Position numbers and translations under genes: made by a program
NCBI GenBank assembly: GCA_944472135.2
Contig: OX235262.1
Span: 90,246,903-90,310,902 of the forward strand
Direction: 5' to 3'
Source of the DNA: Trichobilharzia regenti
Lineage: Eukaryota; Platyhelminthes; Trematoda; Strigeidida; Schistosomatidae
DNA length: 64,000 nt
In this document: positions 22,576-33,677 of the stretch, one piece after another
How the letters are laid out: the number at the start of each line of letters is the position of its first letter
Position numbering within the stretch: position 1 is the stretch's first letter
The notes under the pieces: generated by a model
Told to the model about the DNA's origin: nothing
The model's input: only the letters and a program-made list of their open reading frames with translations
The model's database searches: none

Positions 22576-23891
22576 CGAATTTCCCACTTGTATGTCGCAA
22601 AGAAGATGATGAGTAATGCCATGAATCGTTCGATCTCAGGAAGAATAAGTTGGAAACCTTCTGAACATGGAACCAGTGCTTTGGCGTTTGTGCCTATTTG
22701 CTGAAAATTCAGGGGTTTAAAGTGAGCGTGAAAGTTTAAATAAGATCCTTCAGAAGAGCGGCAAAACAAAAGGGTGGTATGTAACAGTAAAACTGTCATA
22801 TGCAGCTGTTGTATCAAGTAAGATAGGCTCCATATTTGAAGTCCGTGTTACTTTTCCTCGTGATTTACTTATTTTGTTATTTTTTTCCGTATTATAAGTC
22901 CTTAGGTCGTATTTTTAGCATTAGTCTACCATTATAAATAACAATATTTCCATCATTTGGATATTATCCCTACTCTTTCTCCTGTTTCAATTTACTGTTT
23001 CAGGTACTGCCACACTGAGTTTCTGACCTTAGGTATCCACATCACGACTGTTTAGTTGACATAGGATCATTTAACATAACCTTCACACAACATCAGTCTT
23101 GCAGCTCTTCAGAAACTTTACGCAGAATGCCACCCAAGCAATCCAGGTGTCGTACTTCATTATCGAAAGACAACTTCTGCAAAAGATTTATATCTGCTTG
23201 GACTAAACAGCATGGAAACACACCTTCTGACACAGAAATTAAATGTGTGCAGCTCAGATATTATTTCCTCTTCACCGTTTTGTGATTTTATCACAAATAT
23301 TTACAATAGCACCGGTTTTTGAAACGGGTATTGTGGATATCTAACAAGCGACACTAGATCTCAATAAAATAGTATACCCTGGCTAGTTTGATGTCGTATC
23401 CACACTACTAGAATACCCCGCTCAGCCAGGCGGAAGGCCCGAACTTACATATAGCCTCAATGTCATCTGTCCCTACCGATACCAATTCTTTGAGCTGAGC
23501 CAAAAGAGATGATAACTCTCCTGAAAGCTCCGTAAACAGACTTTGATTTGGATAATCCTGGCACTACACAGAATGATTTACTATCATATAGTTCTATTCA
23601 AATCCAGGCTCTTAGGTAGGATATATATAAGCTGGTACAAAAGGTAGACAATAGCACCACATCTAATATTATAGACGAATTTCCCCATTGCGAAGTTTAA
23701 CATCGGTCATCAACCACATCCTGACGTCAAACTAATGCCAAATTGGAAATAGCAAATAGCTCATCATCTGCGCAGCACACATGTACCCAAGCCAATAAGC
23801 AAGAAAAAAAACACCATCCCATCGTCCATAATCTCTTATATCTTAGCTATCTGAGTAAGACTTGAGATTACCCTGACTACGACACTGCAGT
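22576..23891. other. Non-coding stretch right of the plus BEL copy
   Basis: No open frame with motifs and no repeat partner was recognised. This is the pre-insertion continuation of the sequence left of 18604. Confidence 0.4.
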
Positions 23892-24187
23892 TGCCAATGT
23901 AGTTGAATGATGAAAGATCAGTTAATGCAAGTTTCTCATCAATACGGCAGTCATCGACACATCGTTTGCTGTTCGGTGGAAGAGAGAAAACTATTAGAAA
24001 ATCTGTGTATAACAAACTTATTGCTGGTTACATATTGGTGTAAGAATAAAGGATTCTCGAGTGGCCGATTGGCGTTCTGCTTTTTCCCGTTGGTTATTGC
24101 ACATTGTTTCTGAAAGTCGTCCAGGGACAGTGTGAGGTCCAGCGTAGTAAGAGCTGAAAAATGACAGTAAAAGACAGTTGAATCAGA
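23892..24187 (+). mobile_element. Degenerate BEL/Pao LTR
   Basis: It begins TGCCAATGTAGTTGAATGATG, keeps the blocks CATCGTTTGCTGTTCGGTGGAAG, TGGTGTAAGAATAAAGGATTC and GTAGTAAGAGCTG, and ends near GTTGAATCAGA. It is followed by a leader-like GATTCTGATAGTTCCTG as in the other copies. At 296 bp it is shorter than the 332-360 bp of the others. No gag follows; Gypsy sequence begins within about 100 bp. Confidence 0.75.
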
Positions 24188-24289
24188 GATTCTGATAGTT
24201 CCTGATCGTCTCCTCTGGTGTGTGACAAGTTTTCTCGACAGAGAGGCGGGTTTTCCTCCCAAACAATAGCAGGGCCGGGCATAATTCAG

Positions 24290-24955
24290 TGACTTCGTCA
24301 TGAAGAAGCGGTCACCGATAGTGTCGACGGACAGTGTGTTCAGTTTTTTGTCAACCAACATGGCCAAGTTGGTGGTGCACGAGATGAATCGCATAGGGAA
24401 ATTTCAGACGTGGGACGAGAAGGCGAGGCGACTTAGATGGTTCCATTATATACAACACATCATAAATCAGTCGTAACACACCCCACTTACCACAGATGCA
24501 CCGTGTTATATCGGACAAACTCCGTAGTTCTCTATTTGACGATTTATCGTTTCCATGAGGCTGTCGCGAGTAGACAGGTTGGATACCTGCGTCAACCACC
24601 TGCAATGCGGCCCAATCAATGTCTGTACCTGTATTAAGTGTTGCATTTGCTGCTGCGACACAATTTGGCAATCTAGAGAGGGTATCGACGTTAGCATGTC
24701 AGGGACCTAGGCGATACTTGCAGGTGAATTCTAATTATTGTAAACTTTCCTGCCAATGAGCTATCTGCCCTTCTGGTTCATTAAATGTCAAGCGCCATTG
24801 TAGTGTATGGTGGTCAGTGAGTACTCGAGAGAAGCGCCGAGGGAGACAATGTCTGAAGTACTTGAAGAAATGCACGGGGACTAACATCTTCCTTCGTGTC
24901 ACCGAATACCATGTTTTACGTTTGTCTTGCTTTCGACTGGTATATGCAATAACGC
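24290..24955 (-). pseudogene. Ty3/Gypsy pol fragment: RNase H to integrase zinc region
   Basis: The minus strand from 24955 reads VIAYTSRKQ, TWYSVTRRKMLV, FRHCLPRRFSRVLTDHHTLQW, FNEPEGQIAHWQESLQ and then HANVDTLSRLP. This is the ordered C-terminal RNase H signature of Ty3/Gypsy pol. Frameshifts and a short linker lead to LLVPRLKF...HHQLGHVG near 24360, the start of the integrase HHCC region. RT, integrase core and LTRs are missing. It lies between two BEL LTRs and ends exactly where the LTR at 24956 begins, so that LTR probably inserted into it. Schistosome Gypsy elements such as Saci-2/3 or Boudicca are possible relatives. Confidence 0.8.
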
Positions 24956-25287
24956 TGTCAATGTAGTTGAAGATTGAGCGACCAATTCATGGCTGTTTGC
25001 TCAAACCCACTTTCCCCATATTTTTCGCGGAGTCACCAGTTCAGCAGTCATTGTCTCATCGGTCGCTGTTCAGAAGGAAGAATAAAAAACTATCAGAAAA
25101 CTTACTCTGTCATGACAGTATTGTTGGTTATATGCTGGCGTTGGAATAAAGAATTCTTGAGTCGCCAATCTGTGTTCTGGTTTTACGCGTCGATTAGTAC
25201 TAAACGTTTCTGAAAATATTCTAGGGGCAGCGTGAGGTCCAACGTAGTAAGAGCTGGACACTGACGGTTTACGAGACTTGACTGACA
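24956..25287 (+). mobile_element. BEL/Pao LTR (family 2), with gag remnant downstream
   Basis: A 332-bp LTR starting TGTCAATGTAGTTGAAG and ending GACTTGACTGACA, followed by the leader GTTTCTGATAGTATTTGG. It belongs to the same family as the LTRs at 27503-27680 and 43316-43655 and differs clearly from the LTR of the non-autonomous element. The pentamer before it is AACGC; no matching copy was found at a 3' end. Confidence 0.85.
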
Positions 25288-25399
25288 GTTTCTGATAGTA
25301 TTTGGTTAGTTTCCGTTGGTCTTTTCTTGTGCCGGCCAACCCTTCTTTGAACAAGTGTTATCTGGAATTTTTCTGAAATTTTGGTCAAATTCAATGATG

Positions 25400-26336
25400 C
25401 TTGGGTCAAATAAGTTACAGATCATCTTGGAAGCAAACAGGAAATTAAGTCATGTCGACTTATTGTTTTGGAAAGGAGATCAGTTGGTGGATTATAAATG
25501 ATGTCCAACTAACCTTTATCTTTTCATGTGATGTCTCGATTTCAATCCTTTGTAAACGTTGTTCTTACCTCAATATTGGTTGGTTATCGTATGCCTACAA
25601 CCACGGGATGAAAACGAAACGAAGTCAGTTTTCCCGCTCAACCTGGAGGACAACTGTACAATTCAATAACTATACGGCTTGGTTCAGACAATGAGTGTAT
25701 TTATATAAATATATATATATATCAAATATTTAACTGTTGAAACATTATTTACGTGTAGACAATTTAAGATTTGACATTATACCATACTTGATCGTGCCTG
25801 TAAAAAAGGCATGCATTTTCATGTAAATTTATGTTTATTTGAAAATATAAATTATTATTATATTTTACATGTGACGATGTGTTTGAAGTTAAACATGATA
25901 TGTTTGATGTTAATGTTTCGCCGTCTAGGGATAATAGGAATTTTAAGCTTCCTAAATACGAGCCTCAGCGTTTTAACGGAAACCCAGCTGACTATTCACA
26001 GTTTGTAAAGGAGTTTGAAATCATGTTGAGTGGTTTTTTATTAAATGATGTAATGAAGTTGATGTATTTGATGAGGTACTGCACTGGATTTGCTTCAAGA
26101 GGTATACAGTGCTGTAAGATCATGCACTCTAACGAAGGATACCCTGAGGATATGAGTGTACTGCGCCAAAGATTCGGAAGACCTTCGATGATTGTAAGGA
26201 ACGTATTCGAGGCTGTTAAATGTAACGGTATTCAATTACAAGATGACTCCAAGGCACTCTGTGAGTTTTCGGATAATCTGATGACCTACAAGAATACGTT
26301 GATTTCAATGAATTGCATGAGCGATCTCAATTCGAT
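25400..26336 (+). pseudogene. BEL/Pao gag remnant, interrupted
   Basis: The start (EANRKLSHVDLL near 25430) and the main part (25879-26336: LPKYEPQRFNGNPADYSQF, KLMYLMRYCTGF, LRQRFGRPSMIV) match the gag at 19111 at about three-quarters of residues. The two parts are separated by a foreign repeat at 25533-25862. Homology to gag ends abruptly after NCMSDLNS at about 26336, where the CR1-like ORF1 fragment in the other orientation begins. Non-functional. Confidence 0.8.
25533..25862 (+). repeat. ~330-bp interspersed repeat with (TA)n (copy 1)
   Basis: An inverted copy lies at 47478-47800, with close identity over the whole length. It includes ACCTCAATATTGGTTGGTTATC, ACGGGATGAAAACGAAACGAAG, CGCTCAACCTGGAGGACAA, a TA microsatellite and TCGTGCCTGTAAAAAAGGCATG. 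It is inserted in a BEL gag. No coding potential, LTR-type ends or obvious TIRs. Class unknown. Confidence 0.7.
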
Positions 26337-27502
26337 TTCCATGATAGTTTGTTGACATTCTTACTCTCAGCAGGCTTATTGAATACAAAAGAATTCTTCC
26401 CCATTATTAGTCCCAACCCTGCGAAATTTTTTCATCGTGGTGAGGTTACTACGTTTAGAGGAAAATTTCTTAGAAGAACTCGAAGAATTTCTAGCCATTT
26501 TAACAACTTTCTATGAGGCTTTATTTACTGGGATATTGGTATCTAAATCAGTTTCTAGTTCCATTGGCAAGCGTGGTTGTTGTGTAGTTTGCTGAATGCT
26601 AGTTTCAGCACTAGGTGACTGTTGCTGTGCACGATCCTTTTTTGGTAAATCTAAGCTAGAGGAGGTGACCAGGTTATTACTACGCATTATTCTGCGCTGA
26701 CACGGTGTTTTATCCTGAGCTACGGTTATAGACTTATAACTGCTATTCAATCTTAAGTGATCCTGACATTTAGTAAACTTACTAGCATCAAGGGAATTAC
26801 TGAATTTAAAAATGATTGGGCAATTAGCCTGGTTAGACTTTTTACGAAGTCGTTTGCATTCACATGGAACACTAGCTATGCCGCAACAAATCAGGATTTT
26901 GTGTCTTACAGTTTTCAGGGGCAGAGAATCTGGGACGTTGTAAACTATAGCTTGGTGGGAAGAGGTTATACGCTTCATCACCACTGCAGCCAAGCAGTCG
27001 GTAAGATTTTCAGCTTTGTTTGGGTTACCTGGAGATATTTTAGGGTGCTTTTTTAACAGACAGGCTATTGGGTCTAAATCCGAAAGCTTGTTTTGAGTTA
27101 CATCCAGTAATGACTTGACCTGGCCAATATCAGAAAGGCTCTCCGTGGTATTTGAGATTGGCAGTGACATACTATCAGACTGACCTAATCTTTCCTGGAG
27201 TTCACTTACTTGCCTCTGGATATCTTTCACAAGGAGGTTTAATTCACAGAACTCAGAGTTCTCTAACAGAAAATCTTTCACCTGTTTCACAGGAGTGAGA
27301 TCTGCACTCAAATCATTTTGAGAGATAGTAGTTGATACTGTATTACAGGGCGGTAATTCAGTTACAACCGAATTTGAGACACTATCTAAAACAATTGTGT
27401 TTCTTTTTATAGATTTGGATCATAATTTCAAGGATTATATGACAACATGCATTAGGTAAATTTCAGAGCAAACACGTGCAAACTTTGTGCAGACCCTGTA
27501 TA
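26337..27502 (-). pseudogene. CR1-like LINE 5' fragment (ORF1)
   Basis: The minus-strand frame 27311-26511 (266 codons) encodes an ORF1 homologous in layout to the ORF1s at 52276-54030 and 59271-60948: a heptad-like N-terminal part (VKDIQRQVSELQERLGQ), then AVVMKRITSSHQAIVYNVPDSLPL, CKRLRKKSNQANCPIIFKF and TPCQRRIMRSNN. A one-base frame break near the start separates an initiation region at about 27426. The 5' leader ends at about 27502 with CACGTGCAAA, as in the element at 61 kb. ORF2 is absent. It joins BEL gag on one side and half a BEL LTR on the other. Confidence 0.75.
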
Positions 27503-27680
27503 TAATAACCTTATTGTTGGTTACATATTGGCGTAAGAACAAAGGATCCTCGAGTCACCAATCTGTGTTCTGGTTTTTCGCGTTGGTTATTACAAATCGT
27601 TTCTGAAAGTCTTCGAGGGACAGCGTGAGGTCCAGGGTAGTAAGAGCTGGACACTGACAGTTACCGAGAAATGGCAGACA
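27503..27680 (+). repeat. BEL/Pao LTR, 3' half only (family 2)
   Basis: From CAGACCCTGTATATAATA on, it matches the second half of the LTR at 43316-43655, including GCGTAAGAACAAAGGATCCT and TCACCAATCTGTGTTCTGG. It ends GGCAGACA. The first half is missing and replaced by the CR1-like fragment. It probably served as 5' LTR of the pol-bearing element that follows. Confidence 0.8.
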
Positions 27681-27736
27681 GTTTTTGATAGTTCCTGTTC
27701 GTCTTCATTGCTATGTCTTCCGTAGAAGGGTAAAAA

Positions 27737-28000
27737 ATGGCAAAACAGAAGCGGTTGAATTTCAGCTGTTTAAAGATGGGACATACAAAGTTGAATTGGA
27801 AGGTAACAGACAAAGTAAGTAGTGGTTCAACCGATGTGCACCCACTTCTGAGAACAGAAAACGAACCGGGAAATTCAGTTAATCGTAACAGCACCTTTAG
27901 ACCCCTTGGAAACCAACAAGTTTATTTAGGGGTATTATCAGTTAAGGCGAAATGACCAAAATCTTCAGTAGAGACTTATGCACTGTTGGATAATGGTTCT
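27737..28000 (+). pseudogene. BEL/Pao gag zinc-knuckle remnant and N-terminal protease
   Basis: The frame starts right after the leader with a decayed CCHC knuckle (FSCLKMGHTKLNW; the expected first and last Cys are changed). A His-Pro-Leu-Leu linker follows, then the beginning of the retropepsin-like protease: YLGVLSVKAK, a stop, and YALLDNGS with the catalytic D. The bulk of gag is missing between LTR and knuckle. The protease is broken after the DNGS motif by the inverted non-autonomous element at 28000-31958. It resumes at 31964 in the same frame once the 5-bp duplication is removed. Confidence 0.8.
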
Positions 28001-28969
28001 GTCAATCACGTCTCATAAACCGTCAATGCCCAGCTCTCGCTACGCTCGGGCCCACGCTGTTCTTCGAAGATTTCAGAAACGCTTAGTTATAACGGACGAA
28101 AAAACCAAAACACCGATCTGCCGTTTGATATTTCTTTATTGTTACACCAACATATAAAAAGAATAAGCGAACTAAGGTCTGAAAACAAATATTACAATAA
28201 TAAATCATTGTATTACTTCTGACGATGTTTCACTCTTCTTTCTGAACAGCGACCGATGAGACGATGACTGTCGTATTGATGCCTCCGCGAAAATTGGGGA
28301 AGTTGATTTTAAGCAAACAACCAAGAATTGATCGTTCAATCTTCAACTCCATTGACACTCCCCGGCAAAAAAGGGATCCAACCCTTTTTTCCTTCACGAC
28401 CAATGCACGTTGACTTGGATGCCATTGCGAGAACCTGGGTCACACGGACAGAGCTGAAATGGAAAACAAACAGAAAAGCCAACACACCACAAGCATACCC
28501 ACAGCACAATCTCACACATCGCTGACGACCTGCGCCTCCAGACAGAGACCTCCTCTTGACATCTTGCAACACAATCGCCACTTGCTAGAATGACTCTTGC
28601 AGAATGCAACGTGACCATAGCACAAACTCACGATACTCTACGCACATCCTCTTATCTACTCACTACCAATTACCACTGAAATCGCTTGTCACTCATTCTG
28701 CCTCAGTTCTAGTAGCGGTGACGCATGCGAGCCTCAGTCGTTTACACTCTTTCTCCCCGGCGTGTCGGACCGCAGCTAACAATTATCTCCGTGTGCATTT
28801 CATTCTCAGCAATAGCCTAGCCTCCACGGCGTATACGACCCATCTGCTGTCCTTAACATCAATCAATTCATTCATGGATGTAGAAGACTCGAAACAACTT
28901 CAGAAGTAATCACGACGAAAATTTTAACAAAATTACGCAATAACAACAAGGTACGAAAACAACGAGTAA

Positions 28970-29520
28970 ACACAATGAATCCAAAAACACCAATTGATAT
29001 GACACACCACACGTATATACAAATAGTACAAACAACCTCGCGGATCATGTCTTGGTGGAATTCCTTTGAAGAATTGCAGGACTTACACCAGTACGCCTAC
29101 AACCCTTCACAGGTTGACGATTGTAAGTTGTGGAATGTCCGGACACAAACAAGATTAACCAACAATTACATCAATTGGAACTCACACAATTATTTAACAC
29201 AAACATATGTACAATCAACACATCAAATGTTGTGGATTCTGGGACGGCAAACTACCCTTGAAGAACTGTAGGACTTACAGCAGTACGCCTACATTCCTTC
29301 TCAGGTTGATGATCCAAGTGGAAGTCGTCCGGACACAAACAGAATTACCAACAGCTAGATGACAGATGATATCAATTCAGTATATGCAATATGAACATAT
29401 GTACAAAATCACACACCGAGCACATTGGACTGCTCATTGATGCGCTACCCTTTGAAGAATTGTAGGACTTACAGCAGTACGCCTACAACCCTTCTCAGGT
29501 TGACGCTCTAGGTTGGAAAA
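28970..29520 (-). repeat. Three tandem ~192-bp units in BEL 3' region (inverted copy)
   Basis: The inverse of the block at 21062-21600, with the same three units and near-identical sequence. The open frame 28975-29271 on the plus strand is antisense to it and not a gene. Confidence 0.85.
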
Positions 29521-30158
29521 TCGTCGCAGAGTTCATTTGCTAACTTCCTTCTATCAGCTATATCCTCAAATCTGAACGGCAACACGCCCATGTCATTGTA
29601 TCGTAGAATATAGATGACCAACAAACACACGACATATCTGATCAACCAAGCGTAGAAACAGAGTAATTTACACCAAAGATAATAACATTCAAATAGTAAC
29701 TTGAAACTAGAAATGCCTTTATTCGTGCAAGTCAATTTAACAATTACTCTCTCGTTTACACTTGGCTTATCCTCACTAAACTGACCATTGATATTCGTCC
29801 TTTCAAACGAACTGATACTCTCATAGTCATTGCACAAGATACTTGAGTTGATGGGTGTCTGTTTCATTGTGGATGACAGCACCAACGACGACTGATTGAT
29901 ATCAGTTGATGAACTTAGCAGTGGATCAAAAGCTGTTGTTGCTCGACTTTCAGAAATTTGTCTACCTGCAAGACCACCACCACTGCTGTCTTTTACTATC
30001 AGCTCAGGTTTAACAGTAGCATCTGATGATAGGTGGGCTACACTCTGATCAATTACACTGACGGTTTGACAAGTATGCATGCCTTCTGCAACTGCATTTA
30101 ATTCTACTTCACGTTCAAGTTGTACAGAACCTTTATTTAACTTAGCGGTAGTAGGCAT
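29508..30158 (-). pseudogene. Gag-tail / pol-linker fusion remnant (inverted copy)
   Basis: A 216-codon frame equivalent to 20463-21062, ending in the same WCKLLCFYAWLIRYVV and FRFEDIADRRKLANELC linker remnant. It is separated from the gag frame by a single indel near 30166. The gag frame there ends in MGECLLPLS, while the other frame continues with PTTAKLN. With that indel undone the two would be one frame of about 655 codons. Since the plus copy does not have this indel, the ancestral element probably had a single gag-linker frame. Confidence 0.75.
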
Positions 30159-31456
30159 TCCCCCATTTCATCATGATCAACCAAAGACAAATCTGCACTA
30201 TCATGATCATTACCACAAATATTCAATTTACCGTCAAGTTCATCATTTTCAAACTCTTTAATAACAGAAGTAGACAATTTTGGTTCCTCCTCACAAATCA
30301 TTAAAGGTTTTATATCTTCACTCTGACTAGTTATACTTTGTAAACTTGTGGAGTCAGAACTCCACTCTGAAGCAGTAACTCTATTCTGTGACACTCTATT
30401 CAACAATGGCTTACCAGTTGCAACTACAGACTTCTTCACAACACCGTTATCGTCACACAATTCGGAGTCAGACCTGGAGTTTACATTTAGCTTATCACTG
30501 AACTTGCTCACCGGTTCACAGTTCACTTCTGTATGCACCTCTTGCACACGTGTAGAACACAACCGTGTTTGTCTTGCATCTTGTAACTTATCTGTTGAGG
30601 ATGTACTACGAAACCTGTTACACTCACTAGGTCTATATGCATTACTAGACATCATGGAGCCTTCTCGATATCCACCTCTCTGAGGCCTACTCGTCATCAA
30701 TGATTGCATTTTGATCTCAGACTGCTCTATTCTAGGGGTGAGATGTAATAGACTGGCGAACTTGCTCATAGATTGATTGACGCTATCTTTTACCAGTTTC
30801 AGGATATCATCAAACTTTGGCTCGATACCCTCATCCTCCATACGGGAGCTTATCTTCACCCACTTCCTTTGCAGTCGAGTAGGTAGGCGTCTTGCTATTA
30901 CTTCTAGTATAAAACTCGAGTTGAGGTCACTCATGCGATTCATCGAAATCATTCCATTCTTGTAAATTAGCAAATTATCTAAAAACTCAGTGAGTGCCTG
31001 GGAGTCATCCTGTAATTGACCACCATTACCCTTAACAGCCTCGAATAATTTCCCTGCAATCATCGAAGGTCTTCCAAACCTTTGACGTAATATGCTCATA
31101 GCCTCGTAGTAGCCCTCTTTTGGCTTCATAAACTTACAGCACTGTATAGCTCTTGCAGCATCTCCAGTGCAATATCTCATCAAATACATTAACTTCAATT
31201 CATCATTTAATAAAAAACCACTCAACATGATCTCAAACTCCTTTACAAATTGTAAATAATCGGCCGGGTTTCCATCAAAACACCGTGGTTCAAATTTAGG
31301 GAGTTTGATGTTCCTATTATCCCTGAACGGCGAAACAGTAACATCAACCATGTCATGCTTAACATCAGACACATCGTTACAATTAACAGACAAGTCACCA
31401 TGACTTACTTTCCTGTTTGCATCCAAGACACTCTGTCCCTTCTTTGACCCAGGCAT
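30137..31456 (-). CDS. BEL/Pao gag (DUF1759-type), near-intact copy
   Basis: A 439-codon frame from ATG 31456 with the gag core described for 19111 (FDGNPADYLQFVKEFEIML, KLMYLMRYCTGDAARAIQCC, SILRQRFGRPSMIAGKL) and a Ser/Arg-rich C-terminal region (RPQRGGYREGSMMSS). This copy keeps the bases lost in the plus copy, so it is the better representative. It ends early because of an indel near 30166. There is no CCHC knuckle and no protease downstream. It could still make a gag protein, but particle maturation would need enzymes from elsewhere. Confidence 0.85.
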   Translation of the reverse strand: MPGSKKGQSVLDANRKVSHGDLSVNCNDVSDVKHDMVDVTVSPFRDNRNIKLPKFEPRCFDGNPADYLQFVKEFEIMLSGFLLNDELKLMYLMRYCTGDAARAIQCCKFMKPKEGYYEAMSILRQRFGRPSMIAGKLFEAVKGNGGQLQDDSQALTEFLDNLLIYKNGMISMNRMSDLNSSFILEVIARRLPTRLQRKWVKISSRMEDEGIEPKFDDILKLVKDSVNQSMSKFASLLHLTPRIEQSEIKMQSLMTSRPQRGGYREGSMMSSNAYRPSECNRFRSTSSTDKLQDARQTRLCSTRVQEVHTEVNCEPVSKFSDKLNVNSRSDSELCDDNGVVKKSVVATGKPLLNRVSQNRVTASEWSSDSTSLQSITSQSEDIKPLMICEEEPKLSTSVIKEFENDELDGKLNICGNDHDSADLSLVDHDEMGECLLPLS

Positions 31457-31963
31457 TGTTGAACTTGACCCAATTCCAAAAACGTTCCAGATATTGCTTG
31501 TTCAAAGAGGACTTGACCGGCACCAGGAAAAATGAACGGCGACTATCCAAACTTTCACCAACTGTTTCAATCCGCCAGATCTGTTTCCATCGTCAGAAAC
31601 TGTCAATCACGTCTCATAAACCGTTAATGCCCAGCTCTCGCTACGCTCGGGCCCACGCTGTTCTTCGAAGATTTCAGAAACGCTTAGTTATAACGGACGA
31701 AAAAACCAAAACACCGATCTGCCGTTTGATATTTCTTTATTGTTACACCAACATATAAAAAGAATAAGCGAACTAAGGTCTGAAAACAAATATTACAATA
31801 ATAAATCATTGTATTACTTCTGACGATGTTTCACTCTTCTTTCTGAACAGCGACCGATGAGACGATGACTGTTATATTGATGCCTCCGCGAAAATCGGGG
31901 AAGTTGATTTTGAGCAAACAACCAAGAATTGATCGTTCAATCTTCAACTCCATTGATAGGTTC

Positions 31964-32450
31964 AGACTTTGCAGTGATAGATGCTAAGCTGGCTGGCTGC
32001 TTTTGTATTAAGGCCCCCAAACAAACCTTGGTTGTAAATGCTTTCATTTCTTCGAAAACGGTAGTATGTGAACGAGTGTTAATTCTGTTAGAATCCTTGA
32101 CCACTGGGGATTCGTTGAAGCAGTTACTGCTTACACCACCTCCAGTTTGAAACTCGGCGAAGCTATAGTACCTGGTCGTGAAACAGTTGTCGGTAAGCCA
32201 TATGTGTGTGACATTGTGTTTCCAACACTGCAAGATGGTAGATTGAGTATACTCATTGGATGTAGTGTGCTAGAAGCTCACAAGGTATTAGAAGAGAGAT
32301 TCGGAGGTAGAGATGATCTGTTTGTGACAAAACACCGCTAGGATGGACAGTGAGAGGGCCCATACCCATAGTCCACATGTCATCATTAGTTGCAAAGAAT
32401 GGGGACGAACTAGAGACTAGTCAGCGGATATGATGGTGGGGACATATGAG
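31964..32450 (+). pseudogene. BEL/Pao protease, C-terminal part
   Basis: It resumes the protease interrupted at 28000: DFAVIDAKLAGCF, LVVNAFISSKTVVCERV, then after frame breaks GRETVVGKPYVCDIVFPTL, LSILIGCSVLEAHKVLEER (the second retropepsin block with ILIG) and GWTVRGPIP, the usual protease-RT hinge of BEL/Pao. Several frame changes and one TAG are present. At about 32460 the sequence changes to the terminal repeat of the foreign insert. The reverse transcriptase follows only at 39658. Confidence 0.75.
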
Positions 32451-32459
32451 AACCACCCC

Positions 32460-32780
32460 TATCTGCGGGACAGCACTCTATTGCTAAGGCTCCTGAGTTT
32501 GAATGGCTTCTGCAAAATAAGGGAATAAATTTTTAAAAAATTGCCTAAAGCCTAAATTTAAATACAAACTCCCGAACGAAAGTACATGGTATGAGTCCAC
32601 TACTTCAGAAGGACACCTAACTGTATACTTCAGAAAAACAGTACATATTATTAAGACCTCGCTTTTCTTATACATAGTTTACGCACTTTAACTTTTGTGT
32701 TAAACTCCTTTTCAACTTACATTAGTAGACAAAATTATCACCTGTCTTACACTCAAACTAATTGTTCGCAGAAAAGACTG
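32460..32780 (+). repeat. Left long terminal inverted repeat
   Basis: Starting TATCTGCGGGACAGCACTCT, this arm is matched in inverse at about 39200-39507. Shared blocks in order are TGCTAAGGCTCCTGAG, ACAAACTC, TACTTCAG-AGGACA-CTAACTGTATA and CTTTTCTT. Identity falls inward; the arms are about 250-320 bp. No clear target duplication was found. Confidence 0.65.
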
Positions 32781-33059
32781 TAGAATCTCAGGGAGATAAT
32801 ATTTCTTGAAAAAAAAAACAAAAAAATGATGAACCCAATGTCTGTTATATATTTTGAATTTATTAGCACCTTTTATATACTTCTGCACCTCTCTGCCGGT
32901 TTTCTTGTGTCTTCATCTCTTTTCAAATGTACTGCCTTCAACGAAGGTACTGATACAGCGCTGCTATTCTCCACTTATTCGTGATATTGCTAACTCATCT
33001 GGTAAATAACGGGACCACCTATGTTGTAAAATCTACTGACAACCCAGCTAGCATTTTTT

Positions 33060-33210
33060 TCGGGCGCATTGCAGACTTTTTGGCTAACTTAGGGCGCATT
33101 GCAGACGTTTTGGGGCAAACTTTGGGCAAATTGCAGACTTTTTGGGGCAGACTTAGGGCACATTGCAGATTCCGAGGAAAACTTAGAGCGCATTGCAGAC
33201 TTTTCGGGGC
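33060..33210 (+). repeat. CACTA subterminal repeats, left end
   Basis: About five units of roughly 30 bp contain GGGCGCATTGCAGACTTTTT followed by GGGGCA-ACTTA, with variants (GGGCAAATTGCAGAC, GGGCACATTGCAGATTC, AGCGCATTGCAGAC). In plant CACTA elements such repeats bind the TnpA-type protein (family knowledge). Matching units in both orientations are at 37957-38060. Confidence 0.8.
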
Positions 33211-33677
33211 AACCTGATGAATGGTTATTGGCTACAAATCAACCAATGGGAGTAACCCTGATGTACTTCCTCAACCAATGACAGTTAACTTTTTAGAACT
33301 GCGTTACAATGAATCTTAATTAGTGATTAATAATACATAATTTAAAATAACAAACCCTTTTAATATAGACAATCAATTAAATGTACTTTTACTATTTGAA
33401 TACATAACCAAAGGCCCCTTCCATGAGAAATGTTTTACTGCACTGAAATCCTTCGAAGCGGTGGAATCCACCATTTTTAATTCCATTGCTGTGAGTTGTC
33501 AGCCTGTTTGTCACCCTTCTTTTTTACGAAGTTTTCCAAGTAATTACTTGCGTAGTTATACGTTTTATATTGCAACTATAACAGTACCGGCCGTTTTTAT
33601 TATTAGGCATAGCGTATAAGTTGTGTAGACTGCAAGAATCCGTTTTTTAGCCGTTTTTCCGATTTCTTCCAGGTGAC

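Larger units (their letters stand above)
28000..31958 (-). mobile_element. Non-autonomous BEL/Pao retrotransposon (inverted copy)
   Basis: A complete minus-strand insertion with LTRs 31601-31958 (5') and 28000-28356 (3') and a perfect target duplication GGTTC (27995-27999 and 31959-31963). The internal region is nearly identical to the plus copy at 18609-22570, including the same pol deletions and three 3' tandem units. The outermost base pair of the 5' LTR is changed (TGT to TAT). The target is the protease gene of another BEL element. The two copies form a 4-kb inverted repeat pair about 5.4 kb apart. Confidence 0.92.
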
